Part shown: in pieces, positions 55,168-64,000 of the stretch
Position numbering within the stretch: position 1 is the first letter of the stretch
Layout: every line of letters starts with the position of its first letter
Source of the DNA: Wurfbainia villosa
Taxonomy: Eukaryota; Streptophyta; Magnoliopsida; Zingiberales; Zingiberaceae
DNA: 64,000 nt
Direction: 5' to 3'
Assembly (NCBI GenBank): GCA_025175895.1
Contig: CM045988.1
Coordinates: 12,119,647 to 12,183,646 of the forward strand
Made by a program: the position numbers and the translations under genes
The notes under the pieces: generated by a model
The model's input: the letters and a program-made list of their open reading frames with translations, nothing else
Told to the model about the DNA's origin: nothing
Databases searched by the model: none

Positions 55168-56804
55168 ATGGCCCATCTTGAGGGTTTTAGCACAGTCCGA
55201 CCTCCGTTTTACAATGGAGATGACTTCCGTTATTGGAAGGGTCGGATGGAATGCTTTCTCAAAACCCAAATCGAGATGTGGATCATAATCCAAACGGGTT
55301 TCACACTTCCGACTAATGAAGTGGGTGACTCCTTGGATTATGATCATTGGACCATTGCGACAAAACGACAAGTCGAAGCCGACGCCAAGGCAACACAAAT
55401 CCTTCAATGCAGCCTATCCAAGGAAGAGCTAAATCGCGTCGGCCCCTTCATAAGCGCAAAGGATCTTTGGACAAAGCTAATCGAGTTACACGAAGGATCG
55501 GATCAAGCTAAGGTTTGCAAATGTCATTTGTTATTCAATAAATTGTACACACTAAAAATGCAGGAACACGAGTCCGCGACACAACTCCACGCCCGTGTCC
55601 AAGACATAGTCAACAACCTACACGCAATCGGGCAAAAGGTCGAAAACCGCGACCTTATAAGGTATGTCCTAAACTCTTTTCCGAGGACTACCTTATGGGC
55701 ATCCATGGTTGATGCCTATAAGGTCTCCAAGGATATTTCTAAAATTAGGTTAGATGAACTCTTTTCCGATTTCGAATTACATGAACAATCCAACTCAGAA
55801 CCCGAGAGGGGTATAGCCTTGTTTGCAGGTTCAAAGAAGAAGAAAATCGCAAGCAAGCCACCACCAACCGAGGAGGAAGATGAGTCCGAAGAAGAAGTTG
55901 ACCCGGAGTTGACTGCTGAACTAATGAACCTAGCTCGAAGGATAGCCAAGGGACGAAAGCGAACCACGACTCGACCCAACCAAGGTAAGCCTAAAAGTTC
56001 TAACATTAGGTGTTATGAGTGCAACAGGTTTGGACATATCAAGTCCGAGTGCCCCAAGCTCAACCACCAAGCACCTAAGCATAAGAAGGCCCTCAACGCG
56101 ACATGGGAAGAAGCGTCATCTGAAGAAGACGAAGACCACGTCTTCATGGCAAAATCAATTGAGTCGGACACGAGGCCGAACGAACTTGAGTCGAACACGA
56201 GGATGACTCGGACTACGAAGCTACCTTCAAGTCAAGCCACGGATATGCATCCGATTCAAAAGATACCCTTAAGGTGAGTCGAGCTTTATTTAATACTTTA
56301 CATAATATGGTTAGGTTTTTATCTAGGAAGTTAGCTAAGTCCGAGTCCAAGGTCGAGACCCTTGTTGAGGAGGTTAAACTCCTCAAACACGAGGTCTCCC
56401 TAACCTCTTCGACTAGTCGAGTTCAAGAGAAGGACTCAACTCGAGTTGAAAAGCTCGAAGTTGAGAACTCTCTCTTGAAAAGTCAAGTTGAAGATCTTAG
56501 GAACACGTTGGAAAGGTTCACTTCGGGATCCAAAGGACTTGACCTCCTACTTGGATCTCAAAGGGTCGTGTACAACAAGGCTGGACTAGGGTTTAACTCA
56601 AACACGACTAATAGGTCGTATATGTCGATTGTAAGTCGACATAAGAAACATGTCCAAGCATGGGTCCCTAAGAACTTTTTGATTTCAACTCTAGGATTCA
56701 ACCCGTACTGGGTTCCCAAGGACCAAATCCACTATGTGGATAGACCGAACCGATTCAACGGTCTAGGGGGAGCCAGTACAAAACATGTTTGTGCTTTAAC
56801 TTAG
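55168..56804 (+). pseudogene. gag: G Gag, one frameshift
   Basis: Starts MAHLEGFSTVRPPFYNGDD (an in-frame ATG lies 15 bases upstream). The first frame carries the capsid domain (ISAKDLWTKLIELHEGSD), acidic stretch and zinc knuckle CYECNRFGHIKSECP. Small indels at about 56165-56205 shift it, and the second frame runs to the stop at 56804 with the coiled coil (VEKLEVENSLLKSQVEDLRN) and the WVPK end repeats. C shows the unbroken arrangement. About 545 codons. Role: capsid and nucleocapsid of the virus-like particle. Confidence 0.85.
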
Positions 56805-57383
56805 AAATTGCATGTTTTAACTTAGAATGTTTGTGCTTTAACTTAGAAATTGCATGCTTTAACTTAGAAAGTTTGTACTTTAAAACTTGTGAACTCACTT
56901 AGAACATGAACATAATCAACTTCGAAAAGATTGAGCCCCGGGGAGCCTCTTTTCAAAAACATAACCAACTAAAATTCTTCGAAAAGATTGAGCCTCGGGG
57001 AGCCTCTTTTCAAAAATAACTAGTTAGACGAGGAAATAATTTTAGGTGAGTCAAGTCATCATTTTCTTGAAAATGGTTTTGTCTAAGGAAGTGGTCGATG
57101 ATCCGATAAAAGAAGGCCCCTGTGCCTCGCCACGACCTGGAAGCCATGATCTTGAAAAGGTAAACTTGACAAGCCTAGGGTTAAATCCAAATCTAACATA
57201 AAATTACTTGAACCTAAATCCACTTAATCAACTTAATTGGAAGTCATCTAAAAAAAACACATAAGTATAACATGCTTGATCATATAGACTCCGGTGAGAT
57301 GACCTAGGGTTAACAACTTACAACCAATTTTCTTAACAAAAATCTAACATCCAATCCAACCACCTTGTGTGTAGGATCAATGG
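56805..57383 (+). other. G gag-pol spacer
   Basis: 579 bp, noncoding, the counterpart of 17929-18512 in C. Alternating TTTAACTTAGAAA units at 56806-56885, a 57-bp duplication from 56921, and the sequence CTTGTGTGTAG at 57364-57374 directly before GATCAATGGATG of protease, which is in frame and looks like a splice acceptor. No convincing donor was fixed. Confidence 0.65.
56921..57017 (+). repeat. 57-bp duplication in gag-pol spacer (G)
   Basis: Units begin TTCGAAAAGATTGAGCC at 56921 and 56978; the second is cut short. Same duplication as in C. Confidence 0.8.
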
Positions 57384-60300
57384 ATGTTGGACAGCGGTTG
57401 CTCCCGACACATGACCGGGGATCAACTCAAATTCCCAAAGCATCGATTCAAACGACAAGGATCGGTAGCCTTTGGGAATAACGGCAAGCTCAAAATCATC
57501 GAATCAGGTGATATCGAGCTTAACACGAATTTTGTTATTAAAAATGTATTACTTGTAGAGAATTTTGAATATAACTTACTTAGTGTAAGCCAATTGTGTG
57601 ATAATAACTATAAGGTTATATTTCTAGAAAATGAATGCGTAATTAATACCAATGAAACCTCTAAAATAATTCTTAAAGGAACTAGAAATAACAACATTTA
57701 TACGATCAACTTAACCAACTCCTCAACTAAGTGTCTTATGACACGGCAAGAGGAATCATGGTTGTGGCACCGACGACTCGGTCACTCGCACCCAAGACTC
57801 GTCCACAAGATGAGTCAGAGTGGCTTAGTCAGAGGCTTACCCAACCTCAACAATTTGGTTAATAAAATCTGTAATGCTTGTCAACAAGGAAAACAACCTA
57901 GGACACAACACAAGTTAACTAACCAAGAACGAACCTCAAGTGTACTTGAGCTCCTGCATATGGATCTATTCGATTCACATGGAGCCAAGTCTCTCAATAA
58001 AAGTCAATATTGCTTAGTCATAATTGACGACTACTCGAGTTTACACAGGTTAGGTTCATCAAACATAAAAATGATACCCTAGATCAATTAATCAATCTAT
58101 TCAAATTAATCGAGAATCAAAAAGACCTTAAGGTTAAAAGACTTAGAAGCGATCATGGTGGTGAATTCAAAAATCAAAGGTTCACCGACTTCTGTAACCT
58201 AAATGGATACCACCATGAATTCTCTTGCCCTAGGACCCCTCAACAAAATGGCCTAGTGGAGCGAAAAAACCGAACTCTACAAGAAGCCGCTAGGACCATG
58301 TTGAATGAATATGACCTACCCGATAGGTTTTGGGCAGAAGCCGTTAGCACGGCTTGCTATGTCCAAAATAGGATCCTTATGGTAAAGAGGCACCTTAAGA
58401 CCTCGTACGAGATTTATCACGATAAAATACCTAACATCAAGTACTTTAGGGTATTTGGGTGTAAGGTACATATCCTAAACACTAAGGATTACCTAGGGAA
58501 ATTTACATCCAAAACCACGACCGGAATCTTTCTAGGATACTCGACTACAAGTAGAGTTTATAGAGTATATAACCACGACACCCTTAGAGTCAAGGAGACT
58601 ATCAATGTAGTATTTGATGAAGGACATGAACCTACAAAACCCCCGGCAACCCCAATTAGCGAGCCGATTCATACTAAACCTAACTCTGATCTGGAGATCA
58701 GGTCTAGTGTTAATCCTAACCTAGGTCAACCTAGTCACTCTATTGATCAAGTGATAGATGACTCCAACCAAACTAGTGTTCAACCAAGTCACCCCATTGA
58801 TCAATCATTAGGTGACACAAACCCAACCCAATCTAGGATCCAGACTAACCACCCTATCGATCAAGTGATAGGAGATCCTAATCTAGGAGTTCGAACTAGA
58901 GCATCCTATAGGAACCTTAGTCAAATTTCCTTAATTTCAAAGATAGAACCCAAATCAATTGAACAAGCTCTTCTTGATCCCGATTGGATTATTGCAATGC
59001 AAGAAGAGCTAGCCCAATTTATTAGGAATGAAGTTTGGGAGTTAGTACCACCACCTAAAGACAAAACGATAATTGGAACAAGGTGGGTGTTTCGAAATAA
59101 GCTTGATGATAAAGGTGAAGTAGTTAGAAACAAGGCTAGGTTAGTCGCCAAAGGGTTTAGCCAAGTCGAAGGCTTAGATTACGACGAAACCTATGCCCCA
59201 GTAGCTAGACTCGAATCCATTCGAATGTTGCTAGCTTATGCCACACATCGAGGATTTAAGCTGTTTCAAATGGATGTTAAGTCGGCATTCCTAAATGGAT
59301 ACATTAAAGAAGAAGTTTATGTTAGCCAACCCCCCGGATTCGAAAATCTAGATAAATCCGACCATGTTCTAAAACTTAAGAAAGCTCTCTATGGACTTAA
59401 ACAAGCTCCTCGAGCTTGGTACGAGAGACTTTCAATCCATCTTAAGTCAAAAGGGTTTAACCAAGGCTTAGTTGACCCAACTCTCTTTGTAAAAACCTTA
59501 GGTAAAGAAATATTCATAGCTCAAATTTACGTAGACGATATAATTTTTGGAACCTCTAACTCAGCCTTACTAAACGAGTTCGTTTCACTCATGGAAAGTG
59601 AGTTCGAAATGAACTTGGTAGGCGAGTTAAGCTTCTTTTTAGGTCTACAAATTAAACAAACTAAGGATGGTATATACCTATATCAACAAAAATACACTAA
59701 GGAGTTAATTAAAAGATTTGGAATGCAAGACGCTAAGATAATAAACACCCCAATGGCGATTAATGTTAACATAGGAGAAGACCTAGAAAGTAAGTCCATT
59801 GACTTAAAATACTATAGGAGTGTAATAGGGAGTCTCCTTTACTTAACTGCAAGCCGACCTGATATCTTATTTGCAGTAAGTATGTGCACCAGTTTTCAAA
59901 CCTGTGCCAAGGAGTCTCACCTAACCCTAGTTAAGCGTATCCTTAGATATCTAAAGGGTACACTTAATGTCGGTATTTGGTATCCTAGATCTACCGAGTT
60001 CGAACTAATCGGCTACTCCAATTCGGATTATGCCGGTAGTAAATTCGACAGAAAGAGCACGAGTGGTTGTTGTCAACTACTCGGCTCGAGTCTAGTGAGT
60101 TGGTGCAGTAGGAAGCAACATTGTGTTGCCTTGTCTACCACCGAATACATCGCGATGGGTGAGTGTGTCACTCAGCTTCTTTGGATGAAGCACACCCTCC
60201 GCGACTTTAAGTTAGACTTTACGAATACTAAACTTCACGTAGATAACATTAGTTCAATTAATCTTACAAAGAATCCAATATGTCACTCTAGGACCAAACA

Positions 60301-60466
60301 TATAGAAGTCAAACACCATTTCATTCGAGAACATGTGGCCAACGGAGCCATACAACTCGAGTACGTCGAATCGAAGTCTAACCTAGCAGTCCTATTTACT
60401 AAACCCCTACCCGAAGCCGAATTTAGTCTATTAAGACGAAAATTGGGCATGTGCGTAATAGAATAA
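57384..60466 (+). pseudogene. pol: G pol: protease, integrase, reverse transcriptase, RNase H
   Basis: Protease starts MLDSGCSRHMTGD, catalytic DSG intact. Integrase has the HHCC region (WHRRLGHSHPRL ... CNACQQGKQ) and core motifs (VIIDDYS, RSDHGGEF, NGLVERKNRT). One base is lost at about 58042, shifting the frame. From there a single frame of over 800 codons reaches the stop at 60466. Reverse transcriptase has FQMDVKSAFLNG and IYVDDIIFG, both intact. RNase H has STSGCCQLL and CVALSTTEYIA, where relatives read STTEAEYIA, then HVDNISSINL and SRTKHIEVKHHFIR. With so few lesions it was probably active recently. Confidence 0.88.
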
Positions 60467-61323
60467 GAACTTGCAAACTATATTTTCTTACTACTATTTC
60501 TTATTTTTCATTTTGATGGAACTAGCATAGGACATGCCTTAGATAACATGCACATATAGATTTAAGGAGCCAGTACATCTCACAACACATAGGACTAATG
60601 TGTTTGTGTACTTAGCCACGTAGATGGGTGTGAGATGTTAGGACCCTACTCCAGGTTCCAAGATGTAGATCAAGTGCGTCAATATGAACCTCGGAGTATA
60701 AATATGCAACTAATATTAACCGACTCTGACCAGGACTGGTTGATCCTTCATATCAATCAAGCCAAATATGAGTCGAACATTTTATAGATGAACTTATTTT
60801 CAGTATATTATTTTAAAAAAAAATATATATGTGGAACATGCTTGGACTTTAAATTTAACATTTGTCTTGTTTTCCACACACCCCTTACTCTTTTCGATAT
60901 ACGGCAAAAGGGGGAGAAAAAGGAGAAAAAGGATAAAAGTTAAGGAGTCAAAATTTAATTTTTTTTATAACTTAACTCTTACTTCATAATTAAACCAAAA
61001 GTTAACGTTAAGTTTTGAAAACTTATTTAACCAAAAGGCCAGGGTTAAGAAATCATTTAGTTTCTTAACTTAAAACTTATTTTAAACACTATGGCCAACA
61101 TTAAGTAATTTCAGTTACTTAATTCTTTTTCTTAGTAGCAAATATCTAGGGGGAGAGTTAAAACCCTTTCTCAAGTACTCACCCTCGGTCAAGGGGGAGG
61201 ATTCCTCAAGGGGGAGCACTTGAAAAAGGATTTTTTATACTCCTACTCATTCATGCATAATCTCATACTTATTTTTGTCTTAACTTTGTATGTGGGTTTG
61301 CCATAAATCAAAAAGGGGGAGAT
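60467..61323 (+). other. G 3' noncoding region with five polypurine tracts
   Basis: No gene. AAGGGGGAG-type tracts at about 60907, 61150, 61191, 61208 and the terminal one at 61310-61323 (AAAAAGGGGGAGAT) before the LTR. A Sirevirus hallmark. Confidence 0.8.
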
Positions 61324-62426
61324 TGTTGGTGCAGTGGGCACCTAAGTCAAACCTAAGTTTTGATTATAGCAAACGATACAAAGTTAAGCTTATATTGTTA
61401 TCTCACGAGCTAAATCAAGTGTGTAGAAAAGTCTCAATGCTAGAGCTGAAGGCTAGCGACACCCGGAGGAAGCCACGGTGGTCGGGCGATACTCGAGTTA
61501 CTTCGGAGGGAGCCGAAGGAATCGAGTGGAAGGCCGAAAGCAAAAGCGACACGTAAGTATCGAGGTAAGCTCGTGTGTGCGAGTGTAAGTGAGGTCGTAT
61601 CCTCTTTACGGGGATGATCTTAAGCGTAGATCCGACCAAAGACATCCCATAGATGGTCTAGGTCGAGATCGGATGGTCGGAGGCCGTCAAAATAATGTTT
61701 TCTTTGAGCTAACTTTGCCCTGCAGCTAGCATCAATCGTGACCCGACTTGGAGGACTCATCGCCATCAAACTTATTGCAGAAGGTCGATCGACTGATGCT
61801 GCCATCAGTCGACTGATGATGGCCATCAGTCGACTGATGGTCAATGATCAGATTCGAGGAGTCAAGGATTATCACCAAATTTCAAGGGAAGATGTGCTCA
61901 AATTTGATTGGCTAGGGTTCCTCTCGAAAAGGGGCTCAAAGGCTATAAAAGGAGGGCCAAACCTAGGGTTTCATATAATTTTCTAAGTGCTCAAAAGCCT
62001 CAATTCTGGCAACTCTCCGACAACGAAGTCCTTCCATTCCGACGTCTAGGTTTAACTTTCCTTATTATTTTTGTACGTCGGTATTAGTATTTTGTTATCA
62101 GTTGTTCATCTACTTTTTGGAGCTTTTATCGTATACGAGGAGAGGGGGAGTGTCCCTCTACCTTAAAGTTTTTTTTGTATCGATTAACTCCTACCTCCAA
62201 CGAGGAGGAGTTCCTTTAGTGCTTTTGCCCTCCGTACGTGGTCAAGGACCACTAGGGCCTTGGAGTAGTAGCCGAAGGCTACGAACCAAGTAAAACTTCA
62301 TTGTCTTTATTTACTTTACATTTCCGCTGCAATTAATTAATTATCTCTCGAGTTTTAACGAACGAAAGAAAAAGAAAAGGTTTTTCACTATTCACCCCCC
62401 CTCTAGCGAACTGCATCGATCCAACA
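61324..62426 (+). repeat. G 3' LTR (1103 bp)
   Basis: Same ends and length as the 5' LTR; TATA at 61941-61955. The block 61737-61858 holds two perfect ATCAGTCGACTGAT palindromes (61804, 61825) that are altered in the 5' LTR. Confidence 0.92.
62259..62290 (+). other. Two-tier stem-loop in LTR leader (G 3' LTR)
   Basis: Identical to 54777-54808. Confidence 0.8.
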
Positions 62427-62431
62427 ATCTT

Positions 62432-63573
62432 CCCCTCCCCCGTGAACTTCCCACCTCAGTATCATCTGTCCCATCTTCTTCCTTTTCTCCCCGGAGTCTT
62501 TGGATTCTGAACCTAGAGGAAGTGGTTCCTCGCATGGAAAGCCTGCGCCATGCTCTGGATTTGGTATGTTTTCTCGATTAGCTCTCTTAGCTTTGTCTTA
62601 CTATCTGATTTTCTTGTTCACAACTGGCATGCAGACCTTAACCAATCATCAAGAGTTAAATCGCTCCCTCCTTCAATATCAGACTCAAGCTCAAGAATGG
62701 GAGCGACAACAACGGGAAGATTTAGCGACTGCTCAAAATCGGGAACGGCTCCTGTTACAACAATTGCACCTGTGCCAGGAGCAATTATCCGAGGCTCGTC
62801 AACAAATTCAAAAGGATTCTGATACCATTGCGGCGTTAAGAGAACAGCAACGTTTAGGTGTGCAGCCACCCGTGCCTCAGCGGGAAGTCCCACTGGCCCC
62901 TCCCGATAAGGAGTCTTCCTCGGCTCAAGAATTAATACGTCTCCAAGGGCAGGCAGCAGAACTCCTCCAGGGGAAGCAACAGGATTCTGATGTCATCGCT
63001 CGCCTTTAGGTTCAATACCAGTGAGCACAGGATAAGATAGGGGACTTTCGCACCCGCTTGTGCAAGGAGGTACAAGAAAACTCATCCCTTATAAATTCCC
63101 GGGCGCATGCTCATGCCCGTCTACGCAGGCAGGAGACTTCCCTCCAGAGACTGAGCACTGAACTCGCCCAAACCAAATCTTATTCTGAAGCAGTGGAGGG
63201 GATCTCAGCTTCTATGCGTCAGAACATGGTGGAGATGACGCACCTTGTGCAGCAGGACCAAGGCTCCCGAGCCGATGATGTTTCCATCTTAGCCGATGCT
63301 ATTATGGAGGTGTCGCGACGGTATGTGGACGTGCATCGAAAACTTCAAGAGCAACAAGAAAAATGCGAGAGGCTGCATGGTGAGCGAAGCCCTGACCGTC
63401 CGCACCTCCAAGAGAGACTCATCACTTTACTGCGCGCCACCTATCAGGACGGATTTAATGAAGCGGTTCAGCAGTATGCTAACCAAGGATTACCTCCTCC
63501 ACCTTATCCTTCCTTTTCTTTAAATTGGGAGGCTGGTTTTCAATGTTATCCTCCTGACCGGTTCAAGCTGTAA
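62432..63573 (+). pseudogene. J antisense gene 4, 3' part: coiled coil, one intron
   Basis: Continuation after G: a Ser/Pro-rich segment, then VVPRMESLRHALDL ending at 62563. An intron at 62564-62634 (GTATGT...CATGCAG) joins in phase 0 to a long coiled coil (LLLQQLHLCQEQLSEARQQI; RLRRQETSLQRLSTELAQT). TAG at 63007-63009 and TGA at 63022-63024 interrupt it. The end is ATYQDGFNEAVQQYANQG then CYPPDRFKL, close to KCPPELFEL of gene 1. The intron position and phase equal intron 2 of gene 1, so the two are paralogues. Function unknown. Confidence 0.65.
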
Positions 63574-63770
63574 TATGATAGCCTATTTTGAAATGGGAAT
63601 TCCCTTTCCATATTTTCTTTTTTCTTCAAGATTTATTAACAACACTGTATTGCTTTTGTAAATAACCCCTTGATGAAATTTGGAGAGTATTCGGCATCTA
63701 ATTAATGTAATCAATTCAAGAATTACCCCCTTCGGAGTCTCATAATTTCTCTTCTTCCATTCCATATTTC
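63574..63770. other. Space between convergent antisense gene and pol of J
   Basis: 197 bp separating two genes whose 3' ends face each other; AT-rich, no further feature seen. Confidence 0.5.
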
Positions 63771-64000
63771 TCATACAGTGTGAAAAAGTTTTAAATGAAG
63801 GGCGTTTCAAGGTCGTGGAAGCTCTTTGCCTTGGTCATCTTTCAGATAATATGCTGACCCTGCTACGCAGCGCGTTATTTCATAGGGTCCTTCCCAGTTT
63901 GGAGCCGACTTCCGATCTCCAATGATTAACCTTCTGTAAAACCCAATCCCCTTCTTGAAATCTTCGAGGCATCACCTTCTTATTGAAAGCTCGTTGCACT
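63771..64000 (-). pseudogene. pol: J pol C-terminus: integrase GPY/F-type module
   Basis: Minus strand from the window edge: RAFNKKVMPRRFQEGDWVLQ (Ty3/gypsy integrase C-terminal pattern), a frameshift, then APNWEGPYEITRC, the GPY/F-type motif. YYLKDDQGKELPRP follows, then TGA where relatives have Trp, and a stop at 63773-63771. This is the very end of a Ty3/gypsy polyprotein; its domain style (EGDLVL ... NWEGPY ... LPRPWN) is typical of Tat/Athila-like elements. The rest lies beyond the window. Confidence 0.75.

Larger units (their letters stand above)
53844..62426 (+). mobile_element. Element G: complete gag+pol Sirevirus
   Basis: LTRs of 1103 bp each (53844-54946, 61324-62426; TGTTGG...CCAACA), PBS, gag, spacer, pol, and multiple polypurine tracts. 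Flanks TTCTT (53839-53843) and ATCTT (62427-62431) form a target duplication with one mismatch, supported by the open frame of antisense gene 4 across the empty site. Damage is slight: a frameshift in gag, one in integrase and a two-codon loss in RNase H. It is the youngest-looking element here and the model for C. Confidence 0.92.
47089..64000 (-). mobile_element. Element J: Tat-like Ty3/gypsy element, 3' half, interrupted by G
   Basis: Minus strand: pol C-terminus at 64000-63771, a long 3' region bearing opposite-strand genes and a tandem array, then an LTR whose end lies at 47089 in F's 5' LTR. G (53844-62426) is inserted within it. Extra antisense ORFs between pol and the 3' LTR, some with the gypsy-type Transposase_28 domain, and tandem arrays in the 3' untranslated region have both been reported for Tat/Ogre/Retand elements. 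That knowledge, with the NWEGPY-type integrase tail, supports the Tat assignment. The 5' half is outside the window. Confidence 0.6.

Overview
This 64 kb window is a nest of plant transposable elements with no recognisable host gene. The plant assignment is direct. Five elements carry primer-binding sites starting TGGTATCAGAG (initiator-Met tRNA type; a sixth copy is mutated), and there are Ty1/copia polyproteins of several families, Sirevirus-type elements with repeated AAGGGGGAGA polypurine tracts, a CACTA transposon end and a Ty3/gypsy integrase tail. A monocot is likely from the abundance of Sireviruses, but the species cannot be named. Nearly every reading frame is broken, mostly by CAA/CAG/CGA/TGG to stop changes, the pattern expected of methylated, silenced DNA.

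Left part (1-15641): L is a partial plus-strand LTR (201-1052). It abuts A (1053-6384, minus), a gag-only Sirevirus-like element. K (6385-7844, minus) is an LTR-like block inserted in A's 5' LTR. B (7845-12605, plus) is a second gag-only Sirevirus-like element inserted at K's edge. B's 3' LTR breaks off at about 12605 into D (12606-15641), the 3' noncoding region plus a 1.49 kb LTR of an element related to A.

Middle (15642-39047): C (minus) is a gag+pol Sirevirus cut by D inside reverse transcriptase. Its 5' LTR (20370-21468) sits in the 5' LTR of E (21469-28986, plus), a copia element with long LTRs and a decayed gag-pol. Then come an unassigned block, a CACTA 3' terminus (ends 30927), an AC/AT microsatellite, and I (31064-39047, plus), a complete copia element with short 270-bp LTRs and a perfect CTACT target duplication.

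Right part (39053-64000): an unassigned 0.76 kb piece is followed by F (39811-47088, minus), a relative of E with a truncated gag. F's 5' LTR is interrupted by J (47089 to beyond 64000, minus), apparently a Tat-like Ty3/gypsy element. Its pol tail lies at 63771-64000. Between pol and the 3' LTR, J carries a cluster of opposite-strand genes: one with a gypsy-type Transposase_28 (PF04195-like) domain, two with coiled coils, and visible introns. G (53844-62426, plus), the best-preserved element here, is a complete gag+pol Sirevirus inserted inside one of those antisense genes.

Most interesting signals: (1) J's intron-containing antisense gene cluster with two paralogous coiled-coil genes; (2) a two-tier stem-loop in the leader part of LTRs from A, B, D, G and J whose base pairs covary between families; (3) two independent gag-only Sirevirus-like elements ending at the same place; (4) a conserved noncoding gag-pol spacer in C and G; (5) palindrome blocks that differ between the two otherwise near-identical LTRs of G; (6) a 27-bp minisatellite of 6, 11 and 13 copies in E/F LTRs. 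All boundaries are by eye, and no identity percentages were computed.
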